Source: Amaranthus tricolor (lineage: Eukaryota > Streptophyta > Magnoliopsida > Caryophyllales > Amaranthaceae). From it: a DNA stretch of 64,000 nucleotides. The notes beneath the pieces were generated by a model. The model made no database searches, was not told where the DNA came from, and saw nothing but the letters and a program-made list of their open reading frames with translations. Position numbers and translations under genes: made by a program. The stretch spans positions 6,357,564 through 6,421,563 of the forward strand of contig NC_080049.1 in assembly GCF_026212465.1 (NCBI RefSeq), given 5' to 3'. Below, one piece after another: positions 24,697 to 51,799 of this stretch. The stretch's first letter is position 1, and each line of letters opens with the position of its first letter.

Positions 24697-25978
24697 ATGC
24701 CAAATTTGGTGTCATGATCGGACATTGTGCTTGTGGAAACATTTGCCGAGCCTAGGATGGTTGAACCTTGAAGAGCATACAAACTCCCATTCAACTTACC
24801 CTTCATCACAACTAGTGAGCCTCTAGCAACCTTCATAACTCCACCTTCACATGTGATTCTACACCCGATCTTGTCAAGAGTACCCAAAGATAAATTCTTT
24901 TTCAATCCCGGAACATACCTCACATCGGTTAAGGTCCTCACCATTCCATCAAACATCTTCACTTTAATGCTCCCAATCCCAACAACCTTACATATTGTGT
25001 TGTTCCCCATGGTAACATTTCCCCCATCAATACTTTCAAATGTATGGAAGAAAGTTTTGTTGGGAGTCATGTGGAATGTGCACCCCGAGTCAAGAATCCA
25101 CTCATCACTATCTTTGTACTCATGTGTGGCAACTAATACATCACCATCATCACTATCATTCACATAACTAGCATTTGCATTACTAGTTCCTTCCCTAGCC
25201 TCCTCATTTTTCTTTTTCAACTTCCAACAATCTTTTTTGATGTGGCCCTTAAGCTTGCAATAGTTAAAAGTTTTATTTTTATTTGGCCTACTAGACTTGG
25301 ACCTCCCTTTACCCTTGTTTCCACTCCCACTAGTGGAACCTTTCTCTTATGACCTCCCTCTCACAAACAACCCATCACTAGCATTGCTTTGTGATTTTTG
25401 TGACAATTGTGAATCAATGAGATCCCTTTGTGTCAAAGCATTTTCACATCATCACTACTCAAATTATCTCTACCATAAGGTAGAGTTTCTCTAAAGTTTT
25501 TGTAAGAAGGGGGTAGAGAACATAAGAGGTAAATTGCCAAGTCTTCATCATCAAGCTTAACATCAATATTTTGTAAATCCATAACAATGGAATAAAATTC
25601 GTTTAAGTGAGGTTTCAAAGATTTACCTTCCTCCAAGCGTAGATCATAGAGTCTACTTTTCAAAAGTAGTCTATTAGTAACACTCTTGGCCATATAGAGT
25701 GATTCCAATTTCTCCCATATCTCCTTGGTTGTTGTTTCTTTAACAACCTCTCTTAATACTTCGTTGGAAAGGCATAGTTGAATTGCCGACAACGCCTTTG
25801 AGTCTATCTCTTCCCACCTTAATGCGGTCATTCCTTCCGGCATCTTATCTACACCATCAATGGCCTTATGCACACCATTTTGGAATAAAATGGCTCTCAT
25901 TTTGACTTGCCATAAGCCAAAATTTACATTTCTATCAAACTTCTCTATGTCAAGCTTCATTGTAGTCATGATTCTCAA
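24693..25978 (-). pseudogene. Copia element B gag and protease
   Basis: Gag of the UBN2 type occupies 25978-25433 (YGLWQ-like motif as FGLWQVKMRAIL; AIQLCLSNEVL). A frameshifted stretch at about 25430-25225 carries a CCHC knuckle lacking its first Cys (YCKLKGHIKKDC is intact after it). Protease (25220-24693) has the catalytic motif DSGCTFHMT near 25090. A frameshift near 24700 joins it to the integrase frame. Confidence 0.88.
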
Positions 25979-26013
25979 ATAACAACTTCTTAAGACACCG
26001 TAAAATCAACCTG

Positions 26014-26025
26014 GCTCTGATACCA
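26014..26025 (-). promoter_or_regulatory. Primer-binding site of copia element B
   Basis: The minus strand reads TGGTATCAGAGC, complementary to initiator tRNA-Met, two bases inside the 5' LTR. Confidence 0.92.
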
Positions 26026-26027
26026 AT

Positions 26028-26755
26028 TGTGAATGTTTGCCAAAACAATGATAAGAACAATTCAAACAACAATGAACATAACAATGTTTGACAATGTAAA
26101 CAAAACAAAAGAGACACAAGGATTTAAGGAGGTTCACCCAATGATGGCTACGTCCTCCGTGGTGTGTAGTTTCTGTTTATATTATATCAAAAGAGTATAA
26201 ACAACACTTCTAAATGAAGAATTACAATTGAGTAAGAGATAAAAAACAAAAGGCTATGTGTTTGGCTTAGAGGTTGTGTTTGATGTGTTTGATATGTGAG
26301 TATGAGAGCTCTATATATAGTACTAGGTACATGAATATCAATAGCTCACTTGAATGCATAGTTAATATGAAATAACTCCAAGGACTTTATAGGTCGAAAA
26401 ACAGCATCCCATGCACATCAGAGGATACGCTCGACCGAAACAGGGAGCTCGCTCGGTCGAGCGGCTCGATCGAGCGAGCATCAACTACATTCTGGAGCAT
26501 TCTGTCTGACCGCTCGACCTACCAATATGGCTCGCTCGGTCCAGCGGGTAGGTCGAGCGACCTCTCTGCTACCTCTGTCAGAATTCTAATCGAGCTACCA
26601 TAAAATCAAGTCCTTTCTACTTCTTCATTAACACCCATAATTCCTCATGAATACTCTCTACATAATTACAACCTTTTGGATTCCATAAACCAAGAGTCAG
26701 ACACATGAATACACACTTTAATTGTACACCCAAGTCACACATACCATTCATAACA
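26028..26755 (-). repeat. 5' LTR of copia element B
   Basis: A 728-bp partner of 21190-21950, with short deletions near 26355 and 26620 relative to it. The GGTCGAGCG-rich block is at about 26428-26560. Confidence 0.93.
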
Positions 26756-26760
26756 ATTGT

Positions 26761-28128
26761 AAAATCACTAAGCATTGGTGTGGTCTTGTGCAACACAAGG
26801 ACGGACATACATAATAATCACAATGTCACAACACAAGAGCCTGAATTTTTTGAACCAAGTTCTTTTAAGCAAGCTATCACTATCCCTCACTAGAAGGAGG
26901 CAATCGACAAAGAAATACAAGCCCTAGAAAACAACAAAACTTGGGACATAGTGCCTCTACCTATAGGCAAAAAGGCTATAGGGTGCAAAGGATGAAGTAT
27001 ACATGCATTTACCTCAAGGATATTCCAGCAACAAAAACAAAGTTAGCAAGCTCAAAACATCTTTGTATGGCTTAAAGCAAGCCTCAAGACAATGGTTTGC
27101 AAAACTTATGCAGAAGTTAATAAAACAAGAATATCACCAACCATCCTAGCAATTTATGTAGATGACATAACTTTGACTGGAAATAACAAACAAGAAATCC
27201 AAGACATGAAAACACATCTTAACAATGTGTTTAGCATTAAGGATTTAGGAAAACTACATTTCTTCCTTGGCATGGAAGTACATTACCTACAAGATGGCAT
27301 AGTCCTCTCAACACAAATTTACAAGGGATTTACTAAAAGATTATAACCAAGATAGCAACAGAAAAGCATTGACACCTCTCCCCATCCATCTCAAACTTTC
27401 TGCCTTAGAAGGTGACTTATTAGAAGATCCAACTCCTTACAGGAGCATAGTAGGAAAACTTAATTTCTTAACAAACACTAGACCTAATTTATCATATGCC
27501 ATAAAGACCTTGAGCCAATTCATGCAGAAACCAAGAAGCTCTCATCGGCTGGCCCTTCAGCACATATTGTTATTTGTAAACCACACATGTGGCCAAGGCA
27601 TTTTCCTTAAAGCATCAAATAAGATTACCATCCAAGCTTTTTCAGATAGTGACCGGGGTTCATGCATTGATACAAGAGCGTCTATCATTGACTATATTAT
27701 CATGTTTGGGCAGTCACCTAAACAAGGTACTGTGTCTAGGTCTAGCTCTGAAGCAGAATACAGGACAATGGCATCACCGCTGCTGAGATTACTTGGATTG
27801 TTAGATTACTTGGATTGTTAGATTACTTGAAGAACCGAGCCTAACAAACCTCAGGCCAATCACACTTCATTGTGATAACTAATCTGTAATGCACATAGCC
27901 AAAAATCCTATCTTTTGTGACAGATTTAAGAATATTGAGGTGGACTGCCACTTCACAAGAGACAGAATCTTAGAAGGTTTGATTCAGCTCTCATATTTTC
28001 CAATAAGACACCAACTAACTGATGTTCTAACAAAAATCCTTCCCTCTTTACAATTTAATACTCTCCTTGACAAACTAGGAATGCAAGCCCTCCATTCCAA
28101 TTTGAGTGAGGATGATAAGAATAGCTAA
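26761..28128 (+). pseudogene. Reverse transcriptase/RNase H of the older copia element
   Basis: After the ATTGT duplication the frame gives a connection segment, then IDKEIQALENNKTWDIVPLP near 26900 (RT start), IYVDDITLTGN at 27151-27183 with the catalytic YVDD, and IKDLGKLHFFLGMEV. RNase H follows with FSDSDRGSCIDTR (about 27640), SRSSSEAEYRTMAS (about 27745), and the terminal RHQLTDVLTKILPS segment ending at 28128. A large part of the RT between 26990 and 27100 is deleted or frameshifted, and stops are present near 27345 and 27820. Confidence 0.85.
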
Positions 28129-28140
28129 AATCTTGTACAC

Positions 28141-30491
28141 AGCATGAGGTGTCATTGGTCCAAGTGTTGTCCTCAGTCCATGTGGTGCCTAGAACAGCTC
28201 TACTTCAAATCTAAGCCTCCAGCACAAGTGGGATCAACTACCTCAATATAGGACATGTGGGTGCAGCTGGTATTTGACAAACAAAGAGCACGTGTCTGTA
28301 GTATTGTCCTTAGGTGTTAGTTTGAAAGAATCAAGATTATAGAAGGCTATCAGTAGGTTGTTAGTAGGGTGCAATAAAGTTAACAGTTTCTTCAGTGTAC
28401 CTGCAATTATCACCCTTTTAACTCATTAACCCTTCCTAGCTTCATTATCTTTTCTTCTTACATCCATCACTTAAATGAATAGTGTAGATAAGCTTCTCGT
28501 ATTTTGTACGCTCATCTTTATGTTATTGTTTTGACATTTAAAGGGTCCTTCCTGCGTTTTTTTTAATTTCACTAGCGTAGTTTTACTTGAATTTATTTAC
28601 TTGAATTTATTGATTTTACCTGAATATGTTTTAAGTTCTTTGTCTCATTTTTAATTTGTATTTTACAAATTATTTTGGTAATTTATTTGTACTCTTCCTC
28701 ATCATTTGGATCCAACACTTGTAATTCGAGTTTCACATTTTTCAGGATAAATTCTTTTTCTCCCTCGTCGAACACCGATCTTTTGCACATGATTTTGTAG
28801 TATTGAATTTTGGTTGGCTTTAGTTTTTCTTTGCGCCGCCCTTCTATTCTACGGCTTAAATTGTTGATTAGATTTTGCTTGTTACTTTTATGACTTAGTT
28901 GAGTATTGAAAATTTTGCTTAATTCCTAGGATTGTAGTTGGCATTGAGTATGAGATTTAATGTTTTTAGGGGTTTTTTAGGGGTTTTTTTTATTCAGATT
29001 TGGCTATAGTTTTTGTTTAGTGCGTTCTTATTGATTTTTGAATTTGCTTTATTGTTTAGTGTCATTGTTTTGGTTACTGCATTTAATTTCATTGGATTTT
29101 TTGTGCTAATAAATAAATATGCTTAATTAGCTTTGATTTTCCTGTTTGTTTTGAGATTTAATTGGTTTGTTGATTGATTTATTTTACCTGTGATATGTAA
29201 TATTTGTAATAAAAAATGATTTTAGTTTATCTTTTTTTTGGTTTTGTAAACATTATTTATATTTGTTTTATCTTTTTGTGGTGATTTACAAATTACGATA
29301 ATTGATTATGAATTTTTACTGAACTACAAATAGAATGTTATAAAAACATAAAAAAGAAATTTGATGATTATTATTAACCAGATTGACAATGATCTAATGA
29401 AACCTAACTTAATTAGTTTAATTTAGTAAGACTAGCGTTGTATATAAATAAATGAACACTAGTAATAATATAAGAAAACACACTTATGACTTAGTCTCGT
29501 CTTATATGAGATAATCTCACATGAGATGCTTCTATATAGTTAGTTTATTTTTGTAATTAATTATTTAAAAACTACTAGTAATTGTTTTAACATACTAAAT
29601 ATATATGGGTTAGTCTAGTAGAAATTATCTTATCATGAGATCGTTCTATTTAAAAATTTGTAAAAAATTATCTATAAATTCAAATAATTGGGCGTTGTGA
29701 CAGCTACTCGTAGAATACTGGTATCTGTAATGAGCCGTAATCTTCTACTCTAGACTACTCGTTTGTCCTTTTTAATTTTCACTATTTTCATATAATTAAT
29801 CTCTTTGCCCCATTTATTTTGCACTTTTTTATTTACAATGACCCACTTTATTTTTTTATTTCTCATTTATAAATTTATTATTTTTTTTAATCTTAACCAC
29901 TTATTTCTATCATCCACTTGTTCCATCTATTTCTATTATCTACTTATTATTTGTTTATTCTCTCCAACCTAATTTTTCACCTAAAATGATTTAGATACAT
30001 TCTTATATAGACAGAGGGAGTATTTCTTAATTTTCAATCCTTTTTTTTGCTATAGTTCACTCTCGAGCCTTTAATCTCTTTCACAAACTTTATATATTTT
30101 ATATCTATTTTAACCGATCATTTTACAACTTAATTTCTTATTCTATTAAATTTCACATATTTTACAATTTTTATATATTTTATATCTATTTTAACTGTTT
30201 ATTTTATAACTTAATTTCTCATTTTATTAAATTTTACATATTTTAAGACATGCAAAATGAGATCCACAATCAAAGTAAAATACACGACGTGGACTCATTC
30301 ATACTCTCGTTTCCCGGTTTCAAACTTTTTTTCTACGCAAACGGTCAACAAATTGGCGGTCAAATTTGGTAACATATTCATAGACCTTCCCTTAAATTAA
30401 ATATTCTCTTGTACATCACTACAGAAATAGGATAAGAACCAAGCAACATGGACAACCTACAGAATTCCCCTGGTTTTTCAGCCGAACTTTA
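28141..30491. other. Intergenic sequence upstream of the receptor kinase gene
   Basis: No gene seen. 28141-28440 is probably the tail of the older copia element. A Stowaway-like right end (ACAGAGGGAGTA) lies at 30011-30022, with a degenerate left part from about 29800. The GTCTCGTCTTATATGAGATAATCTC palindrome-like motif at 29492-29516 resembles that at 10548. No clear TATA box was fixed for the gene starting at 30492. Confidence 0.45.
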
Positions 30492-44799
<14,308 letters not shown>

Positions 44800-46353
44800 C
44801 ATTTAAGAGAATATTGTACATACTTATCCAAATTAAATTGTAGAGAAAAAAGATTTTGTATCCATATAATTGTTTTAGTAATTTTTCAGTAATTATGTTA
44901 ATTATTACAGTTTGTAATAATGATATTCTTGATTTATTTTGATTTTATTCTTAAGTGTAGTTTCCTACCGTTACATAGTTTTTGGTCTAATAGATAAAAA
45001 CAATTTGATTTAATATATCTTACCCAAAATCATTGGTCATCTTTTAATAATTTTTTATAAAGCTCCGAGGTCAAAAAGTGGTTACTTTGTGAATGTAGTT
45101 TGTGGCAACTACAGTTAATGGGCTGATGGGGGCAGGTTAAAATTTTAATGGACCAGATCTATTTGGACAAGTTAAAATCTTTTAAACTTAAATCAACCAG
45201 ACCTTTTAAAATAGTCATCAATGATCTTTTAGTTCGACTTTGAAGCTCATTAGATCGACTTGCCTATACATATAAACAAATGTTAAATGAAAAAATGGAG
45301 AATATTTTGATGGTAACCAAGCCTAATAATAACCCAATTCGGTCCGAGTATTAGACGCTTTAAATGAAAGTTCGATAATGATCCACCTGTTAATGGCCTG
45401 TTTAAAAGTTATTCGGCCGTTGATCTATAGGGTGGACCCGCCTATTAAAACACCTCTAGTGGCAATCTTCTATCAAAATATTCTAAAACAAGCCTCTTAA
45501 ATGATACAATACAATAAGTATTGAATGCAATATAAATAAATAAACAGGGTAACAGAATGTAAATGAGTGTATGTTTGTACGAGTCAAGCCATGAGAAGTA
45601 GGATCTGTAGTTTTACTCAAGCTGTCAGTAAAGCTAGCTTTTTGTGAATCCATGCATGTCCACTTTAGGGGAGCTCGAGGAATGATTACTATGAGTTATT
45701 GAGGTCTTTTAGAAGGGTCTTGAAGATTGAATTAAAGTGTGGTAAATCTATTTATGCTTACTGATGCTAATATATCTCTAAGGTTGTGTTTGGATGGAAG
45801 AAAATAAAGGAAAATGAATAAAGAAATTTGTAAGGATAAATGATATTATGTTTTCATAGAAAGTGTGAGGGAAGGGATACAGATTATAAAGGGATTCGAT
45901 GAATAATTATTGTTAAGGTCTTAATCTCTCCCAAGTTAGAAAGATTTGAAAGAAAAACTCAAAATCAAAATCGGAAAGGAAATAAAGGGCAAGGCCTATC
46001 TACAATGAAATTGCCCAAAAGAAAATTAAAGAACACAAAATAAAGAAAAATAAAACAAAATATGTTTAAGGCCCCGAACCAAAAGATTACTAGAGACCCA
46101 ACATAAAAAATAGAATATAAAAATCGCTTTTTGTCGCCTGTCATCTTCAATCTATCTTCTTCGTTTGTTTTCTATCAGATGTCAACAGTGGCAACAAAGC
46201 ATCAATAGTAGACTTCTTATATTTTTCAAGGGTAAGCCAGTGCTATCCTAGGTTATAACATAGATCTTCTTATACACATTACACAAATAATATTATAAAT
46301 ACTTTTAATATCTGTGTTGTATACAAATTGTAACAAAATGAGGATCAAATGTT
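44800..46353. other. 3' flank of the kinase gene and intergenic sequence
   Basis: No gene seen. The poly-A signal was not fixed with confidence. Several weak AT-rich repeats are present, none with defined ends. Confidence 0.5.
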
Positions 46354-46358
46354 GTTTA

Positions 46359-46612
46359 TGTAGGAAAATAAGTAGAATAAGATAAAGATATTACTTCAGA
46401 ATATTATGTTTTAGGAAGTTAAGATTTTTTTTAATATTTAGGATATTAAGGTTATTTTGTTTCCTATTATTTAGATTTAGGTTAATATTTTATTTCCTTA
46501 TTTTTAGTCCTAATCTCATTATGAATAGAGGTGTTCCTCTCATTGATAAATCAATACAATTCAAATATTCAAAACCCAAATTAATCTAATTTTCGCATTA
46601 TAATTTTCTACA
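46359..46612 (+). repeat. 5' LTR of the deleted copia derivative
   Basis: 254 bp, from TGTAGGAAAATAAG to TTTTCTACA. It pairs with 47929-48187 with small differences, including GGTATTC/AGTATTC-type changes. Confidence 0.9.
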
Positions 46613-46836
46613 AGGTATAAGAGCCGTAAGGTTTTTCTGGACAAAAAAACTCTATCGGTATTTTTATCATTGATCATAATCGACCAAAATTCAAACAAAA
46701 ACCAAATCAAAACAAACAACAATCAAACCAAACCAAAACAAAACAAACCAAAAAAATGATTTCAATGGCACATGTGGAACAAATGCTCTTTCTCTTCAAA
46801 AAATTTAACTAAAAAATCAATAGAAGATCAATAGTA

Positions 46837-47903
46837 TTGAAAAAACTGAACTACCAAACTTACATCAAGTGGTGTAAAGAAATGAAGACCGAAATTAGTG
46901 ATCGGGGGAGGCTCAATCATATCACTATGGTCCCACCGACCACCACAAATGAACAATGGGAGCAAAATGATAGTATGGTGATGTCATGGATCATCGAAAA
47001 TATTGACAGAAACCTTATAGATTGTTTTCTTTACTACACTACCACCGCTCACGAACTACGGACAAGAATTCAATTCATTCTCGGACCAATTTCGCTACCT
47101 GCCGTAAATGAACCCATTCAGCATGAGGTCACGAGGGGGAGAAATAGAGACAAGGAAGAAGAGTCAAAAGAGAACCGAGGAGACCACTCAACAACCGCCC
47201 ATGGCCCACCCCAACAATGGAGAAAGCCACCAACGCTCAAATAAACCGAACCGGTAGAAGACCAAATTCAACCAAGCACCTTCCACCCAATGACTGGCCA
47301 ACGCCTGAAATTCTCAACAAAAAATTGAGACAAGCCCCTTATGTGGAAAATGTGGTCGACATCTACAAGAGTTTGAATGCTTCTTTCTCTATACATATAC
47401 TCAATTCAAATATTGAAGGGAATGAGAAAAAGCAAGTCAAACTGGAGAGAAAAATGGCATTGGGAGTAATTGGGGCAAGAGTTTACTTTCCAAAATCAAT
47501 CCTACCCATTTCCCTTGACCCACGCAAATCCCATGACCCACAAAAATTAATCCTACCAATTTCCCTCACGAAAATCCCCTACCCATTTACCCAACAGAAA
47601 TCCTTTCTTATAAAACAAAGAAAAAAGAAAAATCTTACCCCACCCATAAAACCTAAACCCAAAACTCAATTAAGATCATACCCCAAAATTCTAATCTTTG
47701 ACCCAAATAATAAAATAAACCAACCCAATTTATTTCTTGACCTTTTATCTAAACTCAAAAAATTGAAAGTCAATTATGACAAATTCGGCGAAGAGATCAT
47801 CAAAATGTCCTCAGTAAAATCAAAAGATCAACTAGCAGATTTTCTGTTAAAGATAATTGGATCAAAAGCATTGAATAATATTGTGCAAGGTAGGTTTCGG
47901 TGA
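46837..47903 (+). pseudogene. Gag head joined to RNase H tail of the deleted copia derivative
   Basis: 46837-47080 encodes a gag N-terminal segment (YIKWCKEMKTEISDRGRLNHI, SMVMSWIIENID) clearly related to the gag of copia element C (YTKWCKLMHVAIGGRGRLSHI, AMVIAWIIENID). A Lys/Pro-rich spacer follows (47217-47760). The frame ends VKSKDQLADFLLKIIGSKAL, the end of a copia RNase H. Reverse transcriptase, integrase and protease are absent, so it cannot transpose on its own. Confidence 0.85.
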
Positions 47904-47928
47904 TCCCGAGACCTAACTTGAGGGGGAG

Positions 47929-48187
47929 TGTAGGAAAATAAGAAGTACAATAAAATAAAGATATTATTTCAGAATATTATGTTTTAGAAAGTTAAGATCT
48001 TTTTTAATATTTAGGATATTAAGGCTATTTTGTTTCCTATTATTTAAGTTTAGGTTAATATATTTTTTTTCTTATTTTTAGTCATAATCTCATATATAAA
48101 TAGAGGTGTTCCACTCATTGATAAATCAATACAAATTAAGTATTCAAAACTCAAATCATTCTAATTTTCGCATTATGATTTTCTGCA
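47929..48187 (+). repeat. 3' LTR of the deleted copia derivative
   Basis: 259 bp, from TGTAGGAAAATAAG to TTTTCTGCA, beside the polypurine tract. The outer flank is the GTTTA duplication. Confidence 0.9.
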
Positions 48188-48204
48188 GTTTAGCCATTCA
48201 AAAC

Positions 48205-48243
<39 letters not shown>
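48205..48243. repeat. (TTA)n microsatellite
   Basis: About 13 TTA units directly after the deleted copia derivative's 3' flank. Confidence 0.95.
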
Positions 48244-48931
48244 GTTGTTGTTTCCTTTAATCATTAATTTGTCAACAATTATATATATTACTCCTATTTC
48301 GTTGGTACAGTGTGCATGATTTCGTTTCATTCTTCATCCATATGTCGTGTGATCGATGCTTGATATATTTCTGAACGCCTTGTTTGATTTAGTAAAGAAA
48401 CATAGCATTCAAATTGGGACCTTCAATGAAATAATAATCAAGCTCATTTAAATGTGTACCAAATTCCACTAATAAATTGCTAAAGAATTAATAATGAGAA
48501 AGAGTAATAATGTGATGAATTAGTGTATATAATTGCATATATTATTTGCGAATGAATTTGTTTTGGTAGATGAGATCAATCGGAGAAATACCAACTAAAC
48601 ATACTAATTTCCTATTATTTGGATGTTAGTAGGAAACCTACCGACCAAATAACCATTTAGCTTGACTTCAGTCAGAAAATAAATTATGTGCGCACATAGT
48701 CAGAATTTAGTCAGGATTCAGTTAGATTTCAAATTTTCGTTTTTCCCGCTCATGATCATTTATCATATATAAATAACAAATCACATCATATTATATTTGA
48801 CAAAACATTATATCATAAAATATTATATATTTTCACTATACTTGAAAAAACACATCATGTTCAACAACTACCAAGGTATGTTAATTTTTCGAATTTATAG
48901 TTTAAATTTTGTTTTGTTACTAAATTTTTTA

Positions 48932-49016
<85 letters not shown>

Positions 49017-49269
49017 ATATATAAGGTTATTTATGTTAATTATATATGTTATTGTACGTGTATTTGATTAAATTTTGTCTAAATTGTTACTAAATTGTTT
49101 ATGATATATATGCTAGGTATGTTATTTATGTTTATTTTTTTCTTTATACAGATAATATATATACGCATAGTTTTTTTAAAAAAACTTAATTCTTACCAAC
49201 TGAATACTGACTATTTTTCAGTCTGAATAATACTCACTATTTTTCAGTCGGAATAAAACTGACAATTTT
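48244..49269. other. Intergenic, includes (AT)n at 48934-49022
   Basis: No gene seen. A nearly pure AT dinucleotide tract occupies 48934-49022. The TATTTTTCAGTC motif is repeated near 49210 and 49237. Confidence 0.6.
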
Positions 49270-49840
49270 AAAGCTCAACCAAGTAAACTGGTGGTTCAAG
49301 AAGAGTTACAACATAACACAGTGCAATATTTGTATGTAATGATGGTGTACGATACATATCACCATATTCTACCTCAATGCGATATGTCAATGATGATGTA
49401 CAATCGCCCTTACATATTGAAGAAGATCTGAATCCTCAATCAAGACAATCTTTTGATATGCGGAACGCTGCCAACTTAGCGTTGTACCTTGGTTGTGAAA
49501 ATCATACTCATATGTCGATGATAAAAAGATAATAGGACGAGAAGCAATTTTTATGATACGAAGAAACAAAATTCGGCTCTTGGATTATCCGTAGAGAAAA
49601 TTGATTATTGTCTTAATGGGTGTATGATATATTGGGGATGTAGCGAGTATGACTCACTCTGAGGTTTGTGGTCTTTCTAGTTGGATAATAGACAACAAAT
49701 GTGATAAGACTTTCAGAAAACAGTTTCATTACTTTTCCCCTGCCCTAGGTTACAACAAATGTATGCTTCTGCTACCACTGCAAGTCACATGAGGTGGCAT
49801 GTCGAGCAACAGTAAAAAGACAACTCAAAATTTATATCAT
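49270..49840 (+). pseudogene. CACTA transposase (TNP2-type) remnant
   Basis: Broken + strand frames include IDYCLNGCMIYWGC (about 49600), matching the DxCxNxCxLY(W/R) motif of TNP2 transposases. About 150 bases on comes RLQQMYASATTASHMRWHVEQQ (about 49745-49812), matching the PRLQRLF...MRWH block of the same proteins. Several stops and frameshifts lie between. No element ends were found. Confidence 0.65.
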
Positions 49841-50039
49841 ATTGGTGATTTACTAACACGAAATACTGAATTAGTGATGGATAACAAGATAACATAAAAT
49901 TGAAGTGTTGATGAAACATATTAAGTTTTTGTATTGATGCATTTTAACATGTTACTAATTATAAGCAATAAAAGGTTTTTATGTGGTACTTATTGATTTA
50001 TAATTGATGTCAATTTCATGAGTACTTATTAATTTATCG

Positions 50040-50540
50040 ATAAATTTTTTTACAAGGTTGTAATACTAGAAAATAGTTTTCAAACATTCATTCATTTAAT
50101 TGATAACTGAAATCAGTTAAAAATATGTTGAAATCATTTGATAAAATAAAATTAATCATAAACTTTTTTGGAGTTTCAACTTGTTTTTCGATTAAAAATC
50201 GGTTAGGGTTTACAACAGTTTGGTTAAAAATCAGCTTACAATAGTTCGATTAAAATTCGGTTCTGGTTAAGTCAGTTTTAGCCAAATCTAGTTCAGTTTT
50301 GTTCATGATTCAGATTATATATGACTCAGTTCGGTCACTATTAGGTTTAGGTAATCTCGTTTAACAGTTATATTTCGGTTATTAAAAATCAGTTGCTGCT
50401 CGGGTTCCTTTTTCCATATTTGATTGCGAATTCGATTTGGATGCAACTTCAATTCGAATTGTGTAAATTCGATAAACTTCAAAAAAAAAATATTTTCAGA
50501 TCGAGTAATTTTCAGATTCGGTTCGGATTTTGAATCGAGT
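50040..50540. repeat. Diverged copy of the GGTCGG-type repeat of 54760-55020
   Basis: Shares an ordered series of motifs with 54770-54930 (TTTTGTTCATGATTC, GACTCAGTTCGGTCACTATTAGG, TAATCTCG..TTAACAGT, CTCGGGTTC). It is more AT-rich and has no fixed ends. Confidence 0.55.
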
Positions 50541-50887
50541 CACTTTGGCATAGAAAAGTATTGAAAGGAAACGTGATTACCGGTCTACCATGTGCAAGTC
50601 AATAAGACAATAACGTAAATAACTATTAAAACTTACTCAACTATCACAAAATATGATTATTTTGTACAATTCCTTGATTTGTTTATTAAATGCTTTAAAT
50701 GCATATCATGATACTACTTTATTATCATATATCCTGATCAGCTGGTGTATCAACTGTTTACTCCTCATGATGCATGTTAGATTGATAGTATGCTTTCAAG
50801 GAAAGTACGGAAGTCTTATGATGTGGATCATTCGATTAAAAATTATAGATATATAGGATAGAGACAATCAAATTTATTTATTACACA

Positions 50888-51790
50888 TGTTAAGATGAGT
50901 GTTTAGTTCAACTTTGTATATGTAAAATATTAATCGTAAGTAATTCTGGCAGAAAATCGTTCGGGAAGAATAAATTAAGGTTAATCTGGGAGAAAATAAT
51001 AAGGTTAGAAGAAGATTTGAGAACATTTATCTGGAAAGATTGAAGAAGGATTGAACGTACACTAAGAATGCTAGTGCATGAGAAGGTCACATACGATTAT
51101 GAGGACACTTGTCCACTGTTGAAGATTATTACAAACTAGTGGAACACATGTTGATAGAAAAAGCAAAGAGCGCCATTATATAAGAGGAAAAATCACCTAA
51201 ATAAAGAAGAAACCAACACGTCAAAGACAGCAACAGTGGCATGCAAGGGAATTTTGAGGATTGATGAAATAACAAAAGGAACATTCTACATGCACAATGA
51301 TGGACTATAAATATACTTCATGGGGCACATAAATGAGGTAACTAAATTCTAATATTGAGAGAGATACAAAGAACTCTAAGTGATTTATTACTAAGGAGTT
51401 ATTATAACTGAATTTCAATGAACATTAAAAGCATAACCATAAATACAAGAGAGTTATTACAATTGTTCTAATTAATCTTCAATAGAACGTTTGTCAGATA
51501 CTAGGAATATTTTCTAGTAATCATCTTCTTCATAAGGACCTCACGTCAAAATAAGTCTTAAGTAGTAATCCACCTTGTAGCTACTGTGCTCCTGGAAAGA
51601 CCTATGAGGTAACTTTTATTAGACAGATGCTAACCCCTTGGTGCATTTTACAGGAACATGTATCTTCTCTGGTGATCTTATTGCATAGCTTGGCTAGATA
51701 GCAAAGACAGGCTTCTACATCACCAGTATTAACTTCTGATCAATCCTAAATCAGAGGATTAAGTCGTAATTAATTGTTCCACAAAAGCGA
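50888..51790. repeat. Possible LTR-like sequence, unclassified
   Basis: This looks transcribed rather than coding: a TATA-like CTATAAATATAC at about 51307, a purine-rich upstream part, and no open frame. No second copy, duplication or internal domain was seen, so the class is uncertain. Confidence 0.25.
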
Positions 51791-51799
51791 ACAAGAACA

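Larger units (their letters stand above)
21190..26755 (-). mobile_element. Ty1/copia retrotransposon, minus strand (copia element B), nested in an older copia element
   Basis: The 5566-bp element is flanked by the perfect 5-bp duplication ATTGT (21185-21189 and 26756-26760). LTRs: 21190-21950 (3') and 26028-26755 (5'). Primer site: complement of 26014-26025. Polypurine tract on the minus strand: AAGGTGGAGAT at 21951-21961. Domains on the minus strand are gag, protease, integrase, reverse transcriptase and RNase H. Three in-frame stops and at least two frameshifts were seen, and the LTRs differ by substitutions and indels (761 against 728 bp), so it is not recent. Solo LTRs of the same family are at 767-1603 and 9328-10092. 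Confidence 0.95.
20666..28140 (+). mobile_element. Older Ty1/copia remnant on the + strand, split by copia element B
   Basis: The left part (about 20666-21189) holds a pre-integrase/integrase start and connection region. The right part (26756 to about 28140) holds reverse transcriptase and RNase H. The 21190-26755 element with its ATTGT duplication separates them. No gag, no 5' LTR and no certain 3' LTR were recognised. Most of the integrase core is deleted between about 20905 and 20960. The sequence 28129-28440 may contain 3' untranslated or LTR sequence, but no second copy exists in the window to define it. Confidence 0.8.
46359..48187 (+). mobile_element. Internally deleted Ty1/copia derivative (non-autonomous), + strand
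   Basis: The 1829-bp element is flanked by GTTTA (46354-46358 and 48188-48192). LTRs are 46359-46612 and 47929-48187. A degraded primer site, AGGTATAAGAGCC, directly follows the 5' LTR. The polypurine tract TTGAGGGGGAG is at 47918-47928. The interior keeps the 5' part of gag and the last codons of RNase H, with everything between lost. The 3' internal boundary (GGTGATCCC, CCTAACTTGAGGGGGAG) is almost the same as in copia element C, so both belong to related lineages, but the LTRs are different. Confidence 0.92.
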
